Shown one piece after another: positions 33,331-42,143 of a stretch of DNA of 64,000 nt (position 1 is its first letter; each line of letters opens with the position of its first letter). A program made the translations under genes and the position numbers. Under the pieces are notes generated by a model. The model worked only from the letters and a program-made list of their open reading frames with translations. It was not told the origin of the DNA and did no database searches. Origin of the DNA: Paenisporosarcina macmurdoensis (lineage in GTDB: Bacteria > Bacillota > Bacilli > Bacillales_A > Planococcaceae). The stretch is taken from contig NZ_JBHSRI010000007.1 in NCBI RefSeq assembly GCF_042658845.1, positions 62,001 to 126,000 of the forward strand, read 5' to 3'.

Positions 33331-34902
33331 ATGAATCATGAACATTTAATCGCACCATTATTGTATAACTTGGTCGAAGAGTTCGAAAAATATGCAGGGG
33401 AAGATAATCGCCTAGCGTTAATTTGGAAAAGTGAAAATGGTGACTCAAAAAAGATTACATATAAGGAGTTAATGCAATTAGCAAATCAAGCAGCTAATGT
33501 CTTTACTCAAAGTGGATTAAAACAAGGAGATGTTGTTTTAATCATGGTGCCCCGCTTAATAGAAGCTTATGTGACTTATATTGGAGCACTTAAAGCAGGT
33601 CTTGTAGTAATTCCAAGTTCAGAGATGCTGAGAGCAAAAGATATTGATTACCGATTAGTACATAGTGAAGCAAAGGCGATTGTCGCGTATGAGCCTTACA
33701 TTAGTCAATTCGAAGATGTAGAAAATATGACTGGTCTAAATCAATTTGTCATTGGTCAAGGAAGTGATGCATGGGTTTCTCTTACTTCTGAAATGGTAAA
33801 GGCATCAACAGATTTCGATGCGGTTAAGACAAAAAACTCTGACATGGCATTTTTATCGTACACAAGTGGAACGACAGGAAATCCAAAAGGGGTAGTCCAT
33901 ACTCATGGTTGGGCTTATGCACATTTAAGAACGTCAGCTGAACATTGGCTTGGTATTCATGAAGGAGACGTCGTTTGGGCAACAGCAAGCCCAGGGTGGC
34001 AAAAGTGGATTTGGAGTCCTTTCCTTGCAACACTTGGCAGTGGTGCTACCGGTTTTGTCTATCATGGTAAGTTCGATCCAAAAGTCTATTTAAACCTACT
34101 CAATCAGTACCAAGTAAATGTATTATGTTGTACGCCTACTGAGTATCGAATCATGGCAAAAGTAGACGGATTATCAGAATATAATTTATCATCCCTTCAT
34201 AGTGCAGTGTCTGCTGGGGAACCTTTAAATCGTGAAGTTATTGATACTTTTAGAAGAGAATTCGAATTAGAAGTTCGAGGTGGCTATGGTCAAACGGAAA
34301 ATACCTTATTAGTTGGAACGATGAAAGGTATGGAAGCTCGTCCGGGATCTATGGGTAAACCTACACCTGGAAACCAAGTGGACATCATCAATGAATTCGG
34401 TGAGGTTTGTTCAACTGGAGAAGTAGGCGACATTGCGGTGCATATTGATACGCCAGCATTGTTTAAATCTTATTTAAAAGATCCAGAACGTACAAATATG
34501 CAATTTAGAGGGAAGTATTACATTACAGGTGATAAAGCTTCTAGAGATGAAGATGGCTACTTCTGGTTTGAAGGCCGTGGAGACGATATTATCATCAGTT
34601 CAGGTTACACAATTGGACCGTTCGAAGTGGAAGATGCATTAGTTAAGCATCCTTCAGTTAAAGAATGTGCAGTTGTAGGAAGTCCAGACGAAATTCGCGG
34701 AAGTATCGTAAAAGCATATATCGTATTAATCGATTCAGCCAAACCTTCAGATGAACTTGTAAAAGAACTTCAAGACCATGTTAAACAGTTAACAGCACCT
34801 TACAAGTATCCACGTGAAGTAACGTTTATTGAAGAATTGCCAAAAACCGCTTCCGGTAAAATACGACGTATTGAGCTGCGTAAACTAGAACAAACGAAAT
34901 AA
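33331..34902 (+). CDS. Medium-chain-type acyl-CoA synthetase (YtcI-like)
   Basis: An AMP-forming acyl-CoA ligase of 523 residues. Adenylation motifs YTSGTTGNPKG (about 192), GGYGQTENTLL and ITGDKASRDEDGYFWFEGR are complete, and the C-terminal lysine motif is PKTASGKIRR. It is shorter than AcsA (572) and resembles the medium-chain/propionate group; B. subtilis has the similar ytcI next to sspA. The precise acid is unknown. ATG 33331 with AAGGGGG seven bases upstream is preferred over upstream starts. The Lys motif is a possible target for AcuA-type acetylation, which is inference. Confidence 0.88.
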   Translation: MNHEHLIAPLLYNLVEEFEKYAGEDNRLALIWKSENGDSKKITYKELMQLANQAANVFTQSGLKQGDVVLIMVPRLIEAYVTYIGALKAGLVVIPSSEMLRAKDIDYRLVHSEAKAIVAYEPYISQFEDVENMTGLNQFVIGQGSDAWVSLTSEMVKASTDFDAVKTKNSDMAFLSYTSGTTGNPKGVVHTHGWAYAHLRTSAEHWLGIHEGDVVWATASPGWQKWIWSPFLATLGSGATGFVYHGKFDPKVYLNLLNQYQVNVLCCTPTEYRIMAKVDGLSEYNLSSLHSAVSAGEPLNREVIDTFRREFELEVRGGYGQTENTLLVGTMKGMEARPGSMGKPTPGNQVDIINEFGEVCSTGEVGDIAVHIDTPALFKSYLKDPERTNMQFRGKYYITGDKASRDEDGYFWFEGRGDDIIISSGYTIGPFEVEDALVKHPSVKECAVVGSPDEIRGSIVKAYIVLIDSAKPSDELVKELQDHVKQLTAPYKYPREVTFIEELPKTASGKIRRIELRKLEQTK

Positions 34903-34910
34903 TGTCAATT

Positions 34911-34958
34911 AAACTATTCTTAAAACCTATTAAAAGGTTTTTAAGAATAGTTTTTTGT
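34911..34958 (+). terminator. Intrinsic terminator of the acyl-CoA synthetase gene
   Basis: Stem AACTATTCTTAAAAACC type with its complement, then TTTTTT. Confidence 0.88.
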
Positions 34959-35027
34959 CGTTTACATTCCCTCTTGAGGGCTCTATAATGAGATATATTT
35001 CGAGAGTCAAACTAATGAGGTGAAAGT

Positions 35028-35948
35028 GTGTTAGAAAACGAACGTCAAGGCGTTATTTGGGCGCTTGGAGCGTATTTGGTGTGGGGAGTTCTACCAATCT
35101 ACTGGAAGTGGTTAGGACATGTGCCAAGTGGTGAAATATTAACGAGTCGTGTCATTTGGGCATTTGTGTTTACCTTACTTTTTGTGGTGCTAATGAGAAG
35201 TAGTAAACTATTAATAGTAGATATTCGAGCCTTGTGGAAAAATCAAAAAGCATTTTGGGGTCTGTTTTTTGCTTCTGCATTAATATCAGCCAACTGGTTT
35301 TTATACATTTGGGCAGTGAATAACAATCATTTAGTGGAAACTAGTTTAGGGTATTATATTAACCCATTGATTTCCGTCTTGTTGGGTATCATCTTTTTAA
35401 AAGAGCGTTTGACGACAGCTCAAAAGCTGGCCGTTGTGATTGCGTTTATTGGAGTTATCGTTTTAACAATTTCATATGGTCGCTTCCCATGGCTAGCGAT
35501 TGTGCTTGCGATTAGTTTTGCGATTTATGGGCTAATGAAAAAAACAATTCCGTTAGATGCAGTTCGTGGTTTAACAATTGAAACATTATTTATTGTGCCA
35601 TTTGCATTGATTTATTACCTCTATTTATTTGTAACTGGCAAGGCTATCATGTTTCACAATGATATCCAGACAGATATATTATTAGTATTAACCGGTGCAG
35701 CAACAGCAATCCCGCTAGTCCTATTTGCAAAAGGGGCACAGAGAATGCCTTTATACATGATTGGGTTCTTACAATATATTGCCCCAACCTGTATGTTGTT
35801 TTTAGGTGTAATTATTTATGGAGAAACATTTAATGCAATTGATTTACTATCATTCTCTTTAATTTGGCTAGCACTCATCCTATTTACAGTATCAAAAGTG
35901 ATGGAAGCTAGAACAAGAACAAAAAAACTCAAATTAGCGAAACTATAA
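35028..35948 (+). CDS. rarD: RarD-family EamA transporter
   Basis: A 306-residue membrane protein with about ten hydrophobic helices, two EamA repeats, as in the drug/metabolite transporter superfamily. The N-terminus GVIWALGAYLVWGVLPIYWK and the WFLYIWAVNNNHLVETSLGYYINPL stretch are typical of RarD. The substrate is not established in the family. The start is GTG 35028 with GAGGTGAAA upstream. It is convergent with nadK across a shared terminator. Confidence 0.88.
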   Translation: MLENERQGVIWALGAYLVWGVLPIYWKWLGHVPSGEILTSRVIWAFVFTLLFVVLMRSSKLLIVDIRALWKNQKAFWGLFFASALISANWFLYIWAVNNNHLVETSLGYYINPLISVLLGIIFLKERLTTAQKLAVVIAFIGVIVLTISYGRFPWLAIVLAISFAIYGLMKKTIPLDAVRGLTIETLFIVPFALIYYLYLFVTGKAIMFHNDIQTDILLVLTGAATAIPLVLFAKGAQRMPLYMIGFLQYIAPTCMLFLGVIIYGETFNAIDLLSFSLIWLALILFTVSKVMEARTRTKKLKLAKL

Positions 35949-35982
35949 AAAGCAGACGAGAGGAGAATCTCGTCTGCTTTTC
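35947..35982. terminator. Bidirectional terminator between rarD and nadK
   Basis: Stem AAAAGCAGACGAGA/TCTCGTCTGCTTTT around GGAGAA. Confidence 0.9.
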
Positions 35983-36015
35983 TTGTTTTATTTATTGAAG
36001 TGAATAAGCCTGCTG

Positions 36016-36822
36016 TTAAAGGTATGTTCGTTTTACTTTTTCCCAAAATGAATTATTTTTTAATTTCACCGTTTTTACAACGCGGTCGCTTAACTCAATA
36101 TTGACGGAATCTACATGATGAATGCTTAACGATTCATTGTCCATGCCCATTGTAGGGAAGTCATTGCCGTCTTGTAAGCGTAATGTTAATTGGCGTTGAT
36201 TGCTTAGTATAAATGAAGAGCCAAGCGTCCGGTATTTATTGCTGTTGACAGATGCGAGTTCAGACACTTGGAAACAAGGTAACAATGGATCGACTACTGC
36301 ACCATTCACCGACTTATTATAGGCCGTGCTTCCAGTCGGAGTAGCAATGATCATGCCATCGCCTCTAAACGTTTCAAATGGCAATCCATCAATTATTACA
36401 TCTAGGACGAAGGTTTTAATTATGTTAGAGCGTATACTAAATTCATTCAAACAATAAAAAGGTGGATTGTCATCTACTATAACTTGTAAAATAGGATAAC
36501 GACGTACTTCAATTTCCGATTGTTGAACTGCATGAATCATCGTCTCCATCTCATGAAAATGGAAATCACAATACATACTGAGTGTTCCTGTTGTAGAAAT
36601 GCCTGCGTATAAACAGTCTTGCCGGAAACCCGTTTTGCGGACTGCTTGAAGAAATGCACCGTCTCCACCTAAGCTAACAATTATATTTGCATTTTTCGCA
36701 TCATCCACTGCAGTGAATCCATAGTTCGAGATCATTTCTGAAAGGACCGATTTTTTCTGCAAAGAGTTTTCATCATGTTTGGAATAAATAAATATTTGTG
36801 TGCGTTTGGACAATACTGTCAC
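36016..36822 (-). CDS. nadK: NAD kinase
   Basis: A 268-residue enzyme that phosphorylates NAD to NADP. The GGDG motif is in IVSLGGDGAFLQA (about 53), the NE motif in CLNEFSIRSN (about 136), and GDGMIIATPTGSTAYNKSVNGAVV follows. Most like the second B. subtilis NAD kinase, YtdI/NadF2, in sequence and location near sppA. Start GTG 36822 has AAAGG very close; TTG 36813 with better spacing is an alternative that removes three residues. Confidence 0.92.
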   Translation of the reverse strand: MTVLSKRTQIFIYSKHDENSLQKKSVLSEMISNYGFTAVDDAKNANIIVSLGGDGAFLQAVRKTGFRQDCLYAGISTTGTLSMYCDFHFHEMETMIHAVQQSEIEVRRYPILQVIVDDNPPFYCLNEFSIRSNIIKTFVLDVIIDGLPFETFRGDGMIIATPTGSTAYNKSVNGAVVDPLLPCFQVSELASVNSNKYRTLGSSFILSNQRQLTLRLQDGNDFPTMGMDNESLSIHHVDSVNIELSDRVVKTVKLKNNSFWEKVKRTYL

Positions 36823-36920
36823 GACCTTTCATAAGATGGTTGTGGTTATTTTATCATGTTCTGAAACATTTTTGGATTGTTTTCGTATTACGTTAAGAGA
36901 AGATAAGGGGGAACATGTAA

Positions 36921-37934
36921 ATGAATGCAAAACGTTGGATAGCTTTAGGTGCTGCTGTAGTATTATTTGGATTGTCTATTATTATAAATATTGCATCTTT
37001 TGCGTTTAGTAATGATTGGACATCAAGTTTTGAAAATATGTTAGCTGTACCAGAGAGTGACTATAGCGAAACCGTATTAGAACCAGGAGATCTTTCAGAA
37101 AGAATAGCCGTGTTAACAGTTGACGGCGTCATTCAAGACACGGGTGGTGCTACATCTCTTTTTGGAGCTGTAGGATACGACCATCAATTTTTTATGGATC
37201 AATTAGAAATGATTAAAGAAGACGATACGATTAAGGCAGTAGTATTACAAGTGAATTCACCAGGTGGGGGAGTAGTAGAATCCGCACAAATGTACGATAA
37301 AATTAAAGAAGTTCAGGAAGAAGCTGGCGTTCCTTTTTATGTATCAATGGGTAGTATGGCTGCTTCAGGTGGATATTATATTGCAGCTCCCGCAAATAAG
37401 ATTTTCTTAAACAAAGAAACGCTAACAGGTTCAATTGGCGTAATAATGGAGAGCGTAAACTACGGCAAGCTTGCTGAAAAGTATGGTGTGGATTTCGTGA
37501 CCATTAAAACCGGTCCGTATAAAGATATAATGAGTCCAACGCGTGATATGACAAAAGATGAACGAGCGATGTTGCAAGACATGATCAATGAATCGTATGA
37601 GTCTTTCGTTGACATAATCGAAGAAGGACGAGGTATGACAGAAGCTGAAGTAAAAGCTGTAGCTGATGGACGTATTATGAATGGACGTCAAGCAATCGAA
37701 GCAGGACTTGCAGATGAATATGGTTACTTGGATGATGTCATTGCCGCAGTTCGTAAAGACTTTGATTTAAAAGATGCAGAAGTGATGGAATATGGGCACG
37801 CTCAAGGATTGACTAGCCTGTTTTCGATGAAAACACAGTCATTATTTGGCGGGGATGTTGAAACACAATTGATTGGCCGTTTACTTTCTGACTATAATGC
37901 ACCCCGTATGATGTACTTATACGGTGAGAAGTGA
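36921..37934 (+). CDS. sppA: Signal peptide peptidase SppA
   Basis: A 337-residue membrane protease of family S49 that degrades cleaved signal peptides and, in B. subtilis, affects antimicrobial peptide resistance. Residues 7-27 form an N-terminal membrane anchor. The catalytic Ser lies in SMGSMAASGGYYIA (about 147) and the catalytic Lys in VTIKTGPYKD (about 199). Length matches the B. subtilis protein (335). AAGGGGG lies upstream of the ATG. yteJ follows 13 bases later, in the same operon as in B. subtilis. Confidence 0.93.
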   Translation: MNAKRWIALGAAVVLFGLSIIINIASFAFSNDWTSSFENMLAVPESDYSETVLEPGDLSERIAVLTVDGVIQDTGGATSLFGAVGYDHQFFMDQLEMIKEDDTIKAVVLQVNSPGGGVVESAQMYDKIKEVQEEAGVPFYVSMGSMAASGGYYIAAPANKIFLNKETLTGSIGVIMESVNYGKLAEKYGVDFVTIKTGPYKDIMSPTRDMTKDERAMLQDMINESYESFVDIIEEGRGMTEAEVKAVADGRIMNGRQAIEAGLADEYGYLDDVIAAVRKDFDLKDAEVMEYGHAQGLTSLFSMKTQSLFGGDVETQLIGRLLSDYNAPRMMYLYGEK

Positions 37935-37947
37935 GGAGGAGCCTTAG

Positions 37948-38532
37948 ATGACTGATCGACATGATCTAACTGAACAAGAAGCGACTGTAGAAACAGAAAT
38001 CCAAAGCGTTCCTCAGAAGCCTACGTACACAATTGAAAAAAGGGAACGATATCCTCATAAACCGGCTGGATTTTGGGTCCGTTTTTGGGCATATTTAATT
38101 GATTTGCTTGTCATTTCATCCATTTCTTCAATCGTTATTTATCCGCTATTTCGCATCTTCGGTTGGGATGTTCAAGGAACAACATGGTATGCACCAATCG
38201 GCTTTTTGACAGGCTTCATTTTTTATGTATATTTCGTTTTAATGACTAAGTTCTTTAAACAAACCGTGGGTAAAATGATTTTTGGTTTACGGGTGGTATC
38301 ATTAAAAGATGAATCGCTATCTTTTATAACGATTTTATTCCGAGAATGGATTGGCCGCTTTTTCTCAGCAACAATATTGCCCTTGTACTGGGTAATCGGC
38401 TTTACCCCTAAGAAACAAGGCTTACATGATTTTATTGCGGATACGATGGTCATCCATGAGAACGTCTATGAAAAGAAGGTTGACACAACCTATGACCAAT
38501 CGAGTGAGATGACACAGCCGAAAGCATTTTAG
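37948..38532 (+). CDS. yteJ: RDD-family membrane protein YteJ
   Basis: A 194-residue membrane protein with an RDD domain (KPAGFWVRFWAYLIDLLVISS with Arg and Asp at the family positions) and three or four hydrophobic helices. The polar N-terminal 45 residues are probably cytoplasmic. In B. subtilis YteJ is encoded with SppA and inhibits it. GAGGAGGAGCC precedes the ATG by a normal distance. Coupling to sppA supports the same role here, as inference. Confidence 0.88.
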   Translation: MTDRHDLTEQEATVETEIQSVPQKPTYTIEKRERYPHKPAGFWVRFWAYLIDLLVISSISSIVIYPLFRIFGWDVQGTTWYAPIGFLTGFIFYVYFVLMTKFFKQTVGKMIFGLRVVSLKDESLSFITILFREWIGRFFSATILPLYWVIGFTPKKQGLHDFIADTMVIHENVYEKKVDTTYDQSSEMTQPKAF

Positions 38533-38671
38533 TGAGATAACATAATAGGACGCTAGCTTAAATGCTAGTAAAAAAAAGTATACTTGTTGTCTTCGCTATT
38601 CTTGGAGGCTTCCTAGTGAAAGTAATTTGAGATAGACAGAGCCTTATCATTCGATAGTTATTCCTAGTAAA

Positions 38672-38680
38672 TGGTATACT
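38672..38680 (+). promoter_or_regulatory. Extended -10 promoter of tpx
   Basis: TGGTATACT is an extended -10 box, 28 bases before the tpx ATG; no strong -35 box is present. Confidence 0.45.
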
Positions 38681-38707
38681 TTTATTTAAGAAAAGGGAGG
38701 CGTTATA

Positions 38708-39214
38708 ATGGCACAAATTACATTTAAACAAAATCCGATGACATTAATTGGTAATGAAGTAAAAGTAGGTGACACGGCGCCAGATTTCACAGTATTAGCA
38801 AACGATCTTAGCCCGGTAACATTACAAGATTCAAAAGGAAAAACAAGATTAATTAGTGTAGTACCTTCTTTAGATACTGGCACTTGTGACGCTCAAACTC
38901 GTAAGTTTAACGAAAGTGCAGCTGAACTTGGGGACGATGTTGTCATCTTAACAGTTTCAAATGATTTACCATTCGCACAAAAACGTTGGTGTGCAGCTGC
39001 TGGAATTGATTCAGTACAAACACTTTCGGATCACCGTGATTTATCGTTTGGTGAAGCATATGGAGTAGCAATTGAAGAATTACGATTACTTACTCGTTCA
39101 ATTTTTGTTGTAGATAACAATGACAAAGTTACATATGTTGAATATGTGTCGGAAGCAACAGAACACCCAAATTACGAAAAAGCAATTGAAGCTGTAAAAG
39201 CTGCAAAAAATTAA
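38708..39214 (+). CDS. tpx: Thiol peroxidase
   Basis: A 168-residue atypical 2-Cys peroxiredoxin that reduces peroxides with thioredoxin. The peroxidatic cysteine is in SLDTGTCDAQTRKF (about 60) and the resolving cysteine in KRWCAAAGI (about 94). The N-terminal VKVGDTAPDFTVL is standard. GGGAGGCG lies before ATG 38708. It is single-gene, with a terminator, and sits before ytxK and ackA as in B. subtilis. Confidence 0.95.
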   Translation: MAQITFKQNPMTLIGNEVKVGDTAPDFTVLANDLSPVTLQDSKGKTRLISVVPSLDTGTCDAQTRKFNESAAELGDDVVILTVSNDLPFAQKRWCAAAGIDSVQTLSDHRDLSFGEAYGVAIEELRLLTRSIFVVDNNDKVTYVEYVSEATEHPNYEKAIEAVKAAKN

Positions 39215-39221
39215 GTAATAA

Positions 39222-39250
39222 AAACCCACTCGATATTTGAGTGGGTTTGC
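39222..39250 (+). terminator. Intrinsic terminator of tpx
   Basis: Stem AAACCCACTC/GAGTGGGTTT after the stop codon, followed by a weak T run. Confidence 0.75.
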
Positions 39251-39335
39251 CATTTTTATAGGTGTTTAAAAAATGTATAAACAGAGGCTACAGTCATTTT
39301 GTAGTCTTTTTGTACGCCACTTAAAGGAGATCTTT

Positions 39336-40265
39336 ATGAACAGTTCAATGGAACAATTATTCGTATTTATAGATGAACATGCCAAAAAAATGCAAGCAGC
39401 AGAAGAATTAACTTATATCGAAGGTGTATTGGAAACAACTGAGATGTGGTTGGATGGAGACATCGAACCAAACATTCAAAACGTACAAAAAGAAGATATT
39501 CGAAAAGCCATACAACTAGCCATACTTAAAGGTATGAAAGAACATGTTCAAGCACACCATCAAATGACACCTGATTCACTGGGACTGCTAGTCGGTTATT
39601 TCGTTGAGCAATTAACGAAAGACAAAGAACATGTGTCGATTTTAGACCCCGCAGTCGGAACAGGCAACTTGTTATTTACGGTATTAAACTTTTTACAAGG
39701 GAAAGCTACTTCCTCAGCAGTTGAAATTGACGATATGCTGATTAGACTTGCCGCTTCTACGGGTGATTTAATACAACAACCTGTTACTCTATATCGACAG
39801 GACGCACTACAACCATTATTAATTGATCCTGTAGATGTTGTGATCAGTGACTTACCTGTTGGCTTTTATCCGGATGAAAAAACAGCTTCTGACTTTGAAA
39901 TGAAAGCGAAGGAAGGCATGTCGTTTGCTCACCATTTAATGATTGAGCAATCGATACGACACACAGTCGACGGTGGATTCTTAGTCTTCTTAGTACCGCA
40001 AGGAATATTTGAGTCTTCACAAGCAAAAGATTTACATGCATACTTTGCAAATCATGCTTGGATTCATGCAGTCGTTCAGTTACCTGTTAACTTGTTTAAA
40101 AATGAAGCACATGCAAAGAGTTTATTAGTCCTTCAAAAGAAATCAAGTGAACTCAAACAACCTAAAGAAGTCCTACTTGCAAAAGTTCCAAATATGTCGA
40201 ACAAAGAAGCCATGACGTTATTTTTTGAAAAAGTCAAAATGTGGCGACAAGAAAATACTAACTGA
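39336..40265 (+). CDS. ytxK: Class I SAM-dependent methyltransferase-like protein YtxK
   Basis: A 309-residue protein related to N6-adenine DNA methylases. The SAM-binding motif I is LDPAVGTGNLLF (about 110). At the position of the catalytic NPPY/DPPY motif it reads ISDLPVGFYP, so adenine methylation is doubtful. This is the YtxK family found next to ackA in Bacillales; the substrate is not known. The ATG at 39336, with AAAGGAG before it, is preferred over upstream starts. ackA follows after 63 bases but has its own promoter. Confidence 0.82.
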   Translation: MNSSMEQLFVFIDEHAKKMQAAEELTYIEGVLETTEMWLDGDIEPNIQNVQKEDIRKAIQLAILKGMKEHVQAHHQMTPDSLGLLVGYFVEQLTKDKEHVSILDPAVGTGNLLFTVLNFLQGKATSSAVEIDDMLIRLAASTGDLIQQPVTLYRQDALQPLLIDPVDVVISDLPVGFYPDEKTASDFEMKAKEGMSFAHHLMIEQSIRHTVDGGFLVFLVPQGIFESSQAKDLHAYFANHAWIHAVVQLPVNLFKNEAHAKSLLVLQKKSSELKQPKEVLLAKVPNMSNKEAMTLFFEKVKMWRQENTN

Positions 40266-40268
40266 TAG

Positions 40269-40297
40269 TTGTTCGTCCCTTTTTTCCACTGTACAAT
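40269..40297 (+). promoter_or_regulatory. Promoter of ackA
   Basis: TTGTTC, 17 bases, TACAAT, ending 31 bases before the ackA start. No convincing cre site was found upstream, although ackA is CcpA-activated in B. subtilis. Confidence 0.6.
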
Positions 40298-40328
40298 AAC
40301 TGTATAAGTGGGAAAGGGGCGTTTTTTT

Positions 40329-41528
40329 ATGGTCAATATATTGGCAGTCAATGCAGGTAGTTCTTCGTTAAAATTTCAATTGCTACAAATGCCCGAAGAA
40401 CATGTTGTCGCAAAAGGAATCATTGAGCGTATTGGGTTAAAAGAACCCGTCTTTTCTATGAAGACAAATGGAAAAAAAGTAGAATTTATAGAAAAAATCA
40501 CGAATCATTCAGAGGCAGTTCAACTTTTACTTCACCATCTCATAGAACAACAGGCAGTGACTTCTCTTCATGACATTGATGGCATCGGTCACCGAGTAGT
40601 TCATGGTGGCGAAGAATATAGTGATTCCGTGTTAATCGATGAGGAAGCAATTATGGCATTTGAACGACTATCTGATTTAGCGCCATTACATAACCCTGCA
40701 AACATTACTGGAATCAAAGAATTTCAAAAAGCATTACCCAATGTCCCTGCAGTGGCAATCTTTGATACGGCATTTCATCAGACCATGCCAGAAAGTTCAT
40801 TTTTATATTCCATTCCTTATGATTACTACAAAAAATATGGTATTCGAAAATATGGTTTTCATGGAACCTCGCATAAGTATGTAACGGGAAGAGCAGCCGC
40901 TTTACTAAATCGTCCAGTTGAAAAGATACGACTAATCTCGTGTCACCTTGGCAATGGTGCTAGCATAGCAGCTATTGACGGCGGGCGATCGATTGACACT
41001 TCTATGGGGTTTACTCCCTTAGCCGGCGTAACGATGGGTACACGCTCCGGTAACTTAGATCCTGCACTGATTCCATTCCTTATGGAAAAGACCGATAAAA
41101 GTGCGGAAGAAGTACTGGATATCTTGAATAAAAAATCAGGGATGTTAGGTGTTTCCGGATTTTCAAGTGATTTACGTGATATAGAAGTAGAAGCTTTGAA
41201 AGGAAATTCACGTGCTCAACTAGCGCTTGATGTTTTTGCTAGTCGAATTCACAAATATATTGGATCCTATGCAGCTCGCATGAATGGAGTCGATGCCATT
41301 ATTTTCACTGCAGGCATAGGGGAGAACAGCGACGTGATTCGTTCGAAAGTGTTAGCGGGTCTTCAGTTTATGGGGGTCTATATGGATCCTGACTTAAATA
41401 AAATTCGAGGGAAAGAAGCGTTTATTAGCTTTCCACATTCACCGGTAAAAGTGATGGTCATTCCAACGAATGAAGAAGTCATGATTGCGAGAGATACGGT
41501 GAGATTAGCGAATATTGCTCATTCTTAA
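40329..41528 (+). CDS. ackA: Acetate kinase
   Basis: A 399-residue ASKHA-fold kinase that makes acetate and ATP from acetyl phosphate. Motifs: AVNAGSSSLKFQLL at the N-terminus, GHRVVHGGEEY, FDTAFHQTMP, HLGNGASIAAIDGGRSIDTSMGFTPLAG and GIGENSDVIR. The ATG at 40329 is chosen over GTG 40308 because AAAGGGG is well placed. Together with acsA it handles acetate overflow and re-use in this organism. Confidence 0.96.
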   Translation: MVNILAVNAGSSSLKFQLLQMPEEHVVAKGIIERIGLKEPVFSMKTNGKKVEFIEKITNHSEAVQLLLHHLIEQQAVTSLHDIDGIGHRVVHGGEEYSDSVLIDEEAIMAFERLSDLAPLHNPANITGIKEFQKALPNVPAVAIFDTAFHQTMPESSFLYSIPYDYYKKYGIRKYGFHGTSHKYVTGRAAALLNRPVEKIRLISCHLGNGASIAAIDGGRSIDTSMGFTPLAGVTMGTRSGNLDPALIPFLMEKTDKSAEEVLDILNKKSGMLGVSGFSSDLRDIEVEALKGNSRAQLALDVFASRIHKYIGSYAARMNGVDAIIFTAGIGENSDVIRSKVLAGLQFMGVYMDPDLNKIRGKEAFISFPHSPVKVMVIPTNEEVMIARDTVRLANIAHS

Positions 41529-41555
41529 ATACAAATTAGTAAATCTATAATAAAA

Positions 41556-41590
41556 AAATCCCGAGGTCTCTTTATGAGCCTCGGGATTTA
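41556..41590. terminator. Bidirectional terminator between ackA and the universal stress protein gene
   Basis: Stem AAATCCCGAGG/CCTCGGGATTT with A residues on the left. Confidence 0.88.
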
Positions 41591-41595
41591 CTCGT

Positions 41596-42045
41596 TTATT
41601 CGTGATCTTCAGTTCTGACAACAAGCACGTCACATTTTGCAGCACGTACAATATGGCCAGATACACTACCAATGAGGAATCGTTCAACAGTACTTAAACC
41701 AGTCGCTCCACAAATGATTAAATCTGCTTCTACTTTCTTAGCAACTTCTCTAGCAATCATTGTTTTAGGTGAACCATAATCAACGATAATATTCACTTTA
41801 GTAATTCCAGCCGCTTCAGCTTCTTTTTTATAATCACCAAGTAATTCTTCAGCGAATGTTTGTGCACGGTCTGCGATTGATCGATCATAAGCCTCGATAG
41901 CAGCAAATGAACGTGTATCAATGACGTTTACTAAATTCAATGTCGCGTCATTACGTTTTGCTACACCAATCGATTTTTTAAAAGCCCATGCTGCTTCTTT
42001 AGAACCATCAACTGCTACTAAAATATGATTGTATGAAAGTGTCAT
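41596..42045 (-). CDS. Universal stress protein (UspA family)
   Basis: A 149-residue UspA-type protein. It begins YNHILVAVDGSKEAAWAFKKS and carries the ATP-binding motif GATGLSTVERFLIGSVSGHIVRAAKCDVLVVR near the end, i.e. the GxxG(9)G(S) type that binds ATP. Such proteins act in stress and energy-limited states; the specific role is unknown. AAGGAGGAAT precedes ATG 42045. It shares a terminator with ackA. Confidence 0.92.
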   Translation of the reverse strand: MTLSYNHILVAVDGSKEAAWAFKKSIGVAKRNDATLNLVNVIDTRSFAAIEAYDRSIADRAQTFAEELLGDYKKEAEAAGITKVNIIVDYGSPKTMIAREVAKKVEADLIICGATGLSTVERFLIGSVSGHIVRAAKCDVLVVRTEDHE

Positions 42046-42143
42046 ATAAATTCCTCCTTGTTACTATTTATCTCTACATATATACATTTCTATATAGACG
42101 CTGTAAATCCTGCATTTTTTAAATGTTTTCAGACAATTAACGT

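Noticed and set aside
38545..38575. CTAGC/GCTAG hairpin upstream of tpx as terminator of yteJ
   Set aside because: The hairpin is short and followed by A residues, not T, on the plus strand.
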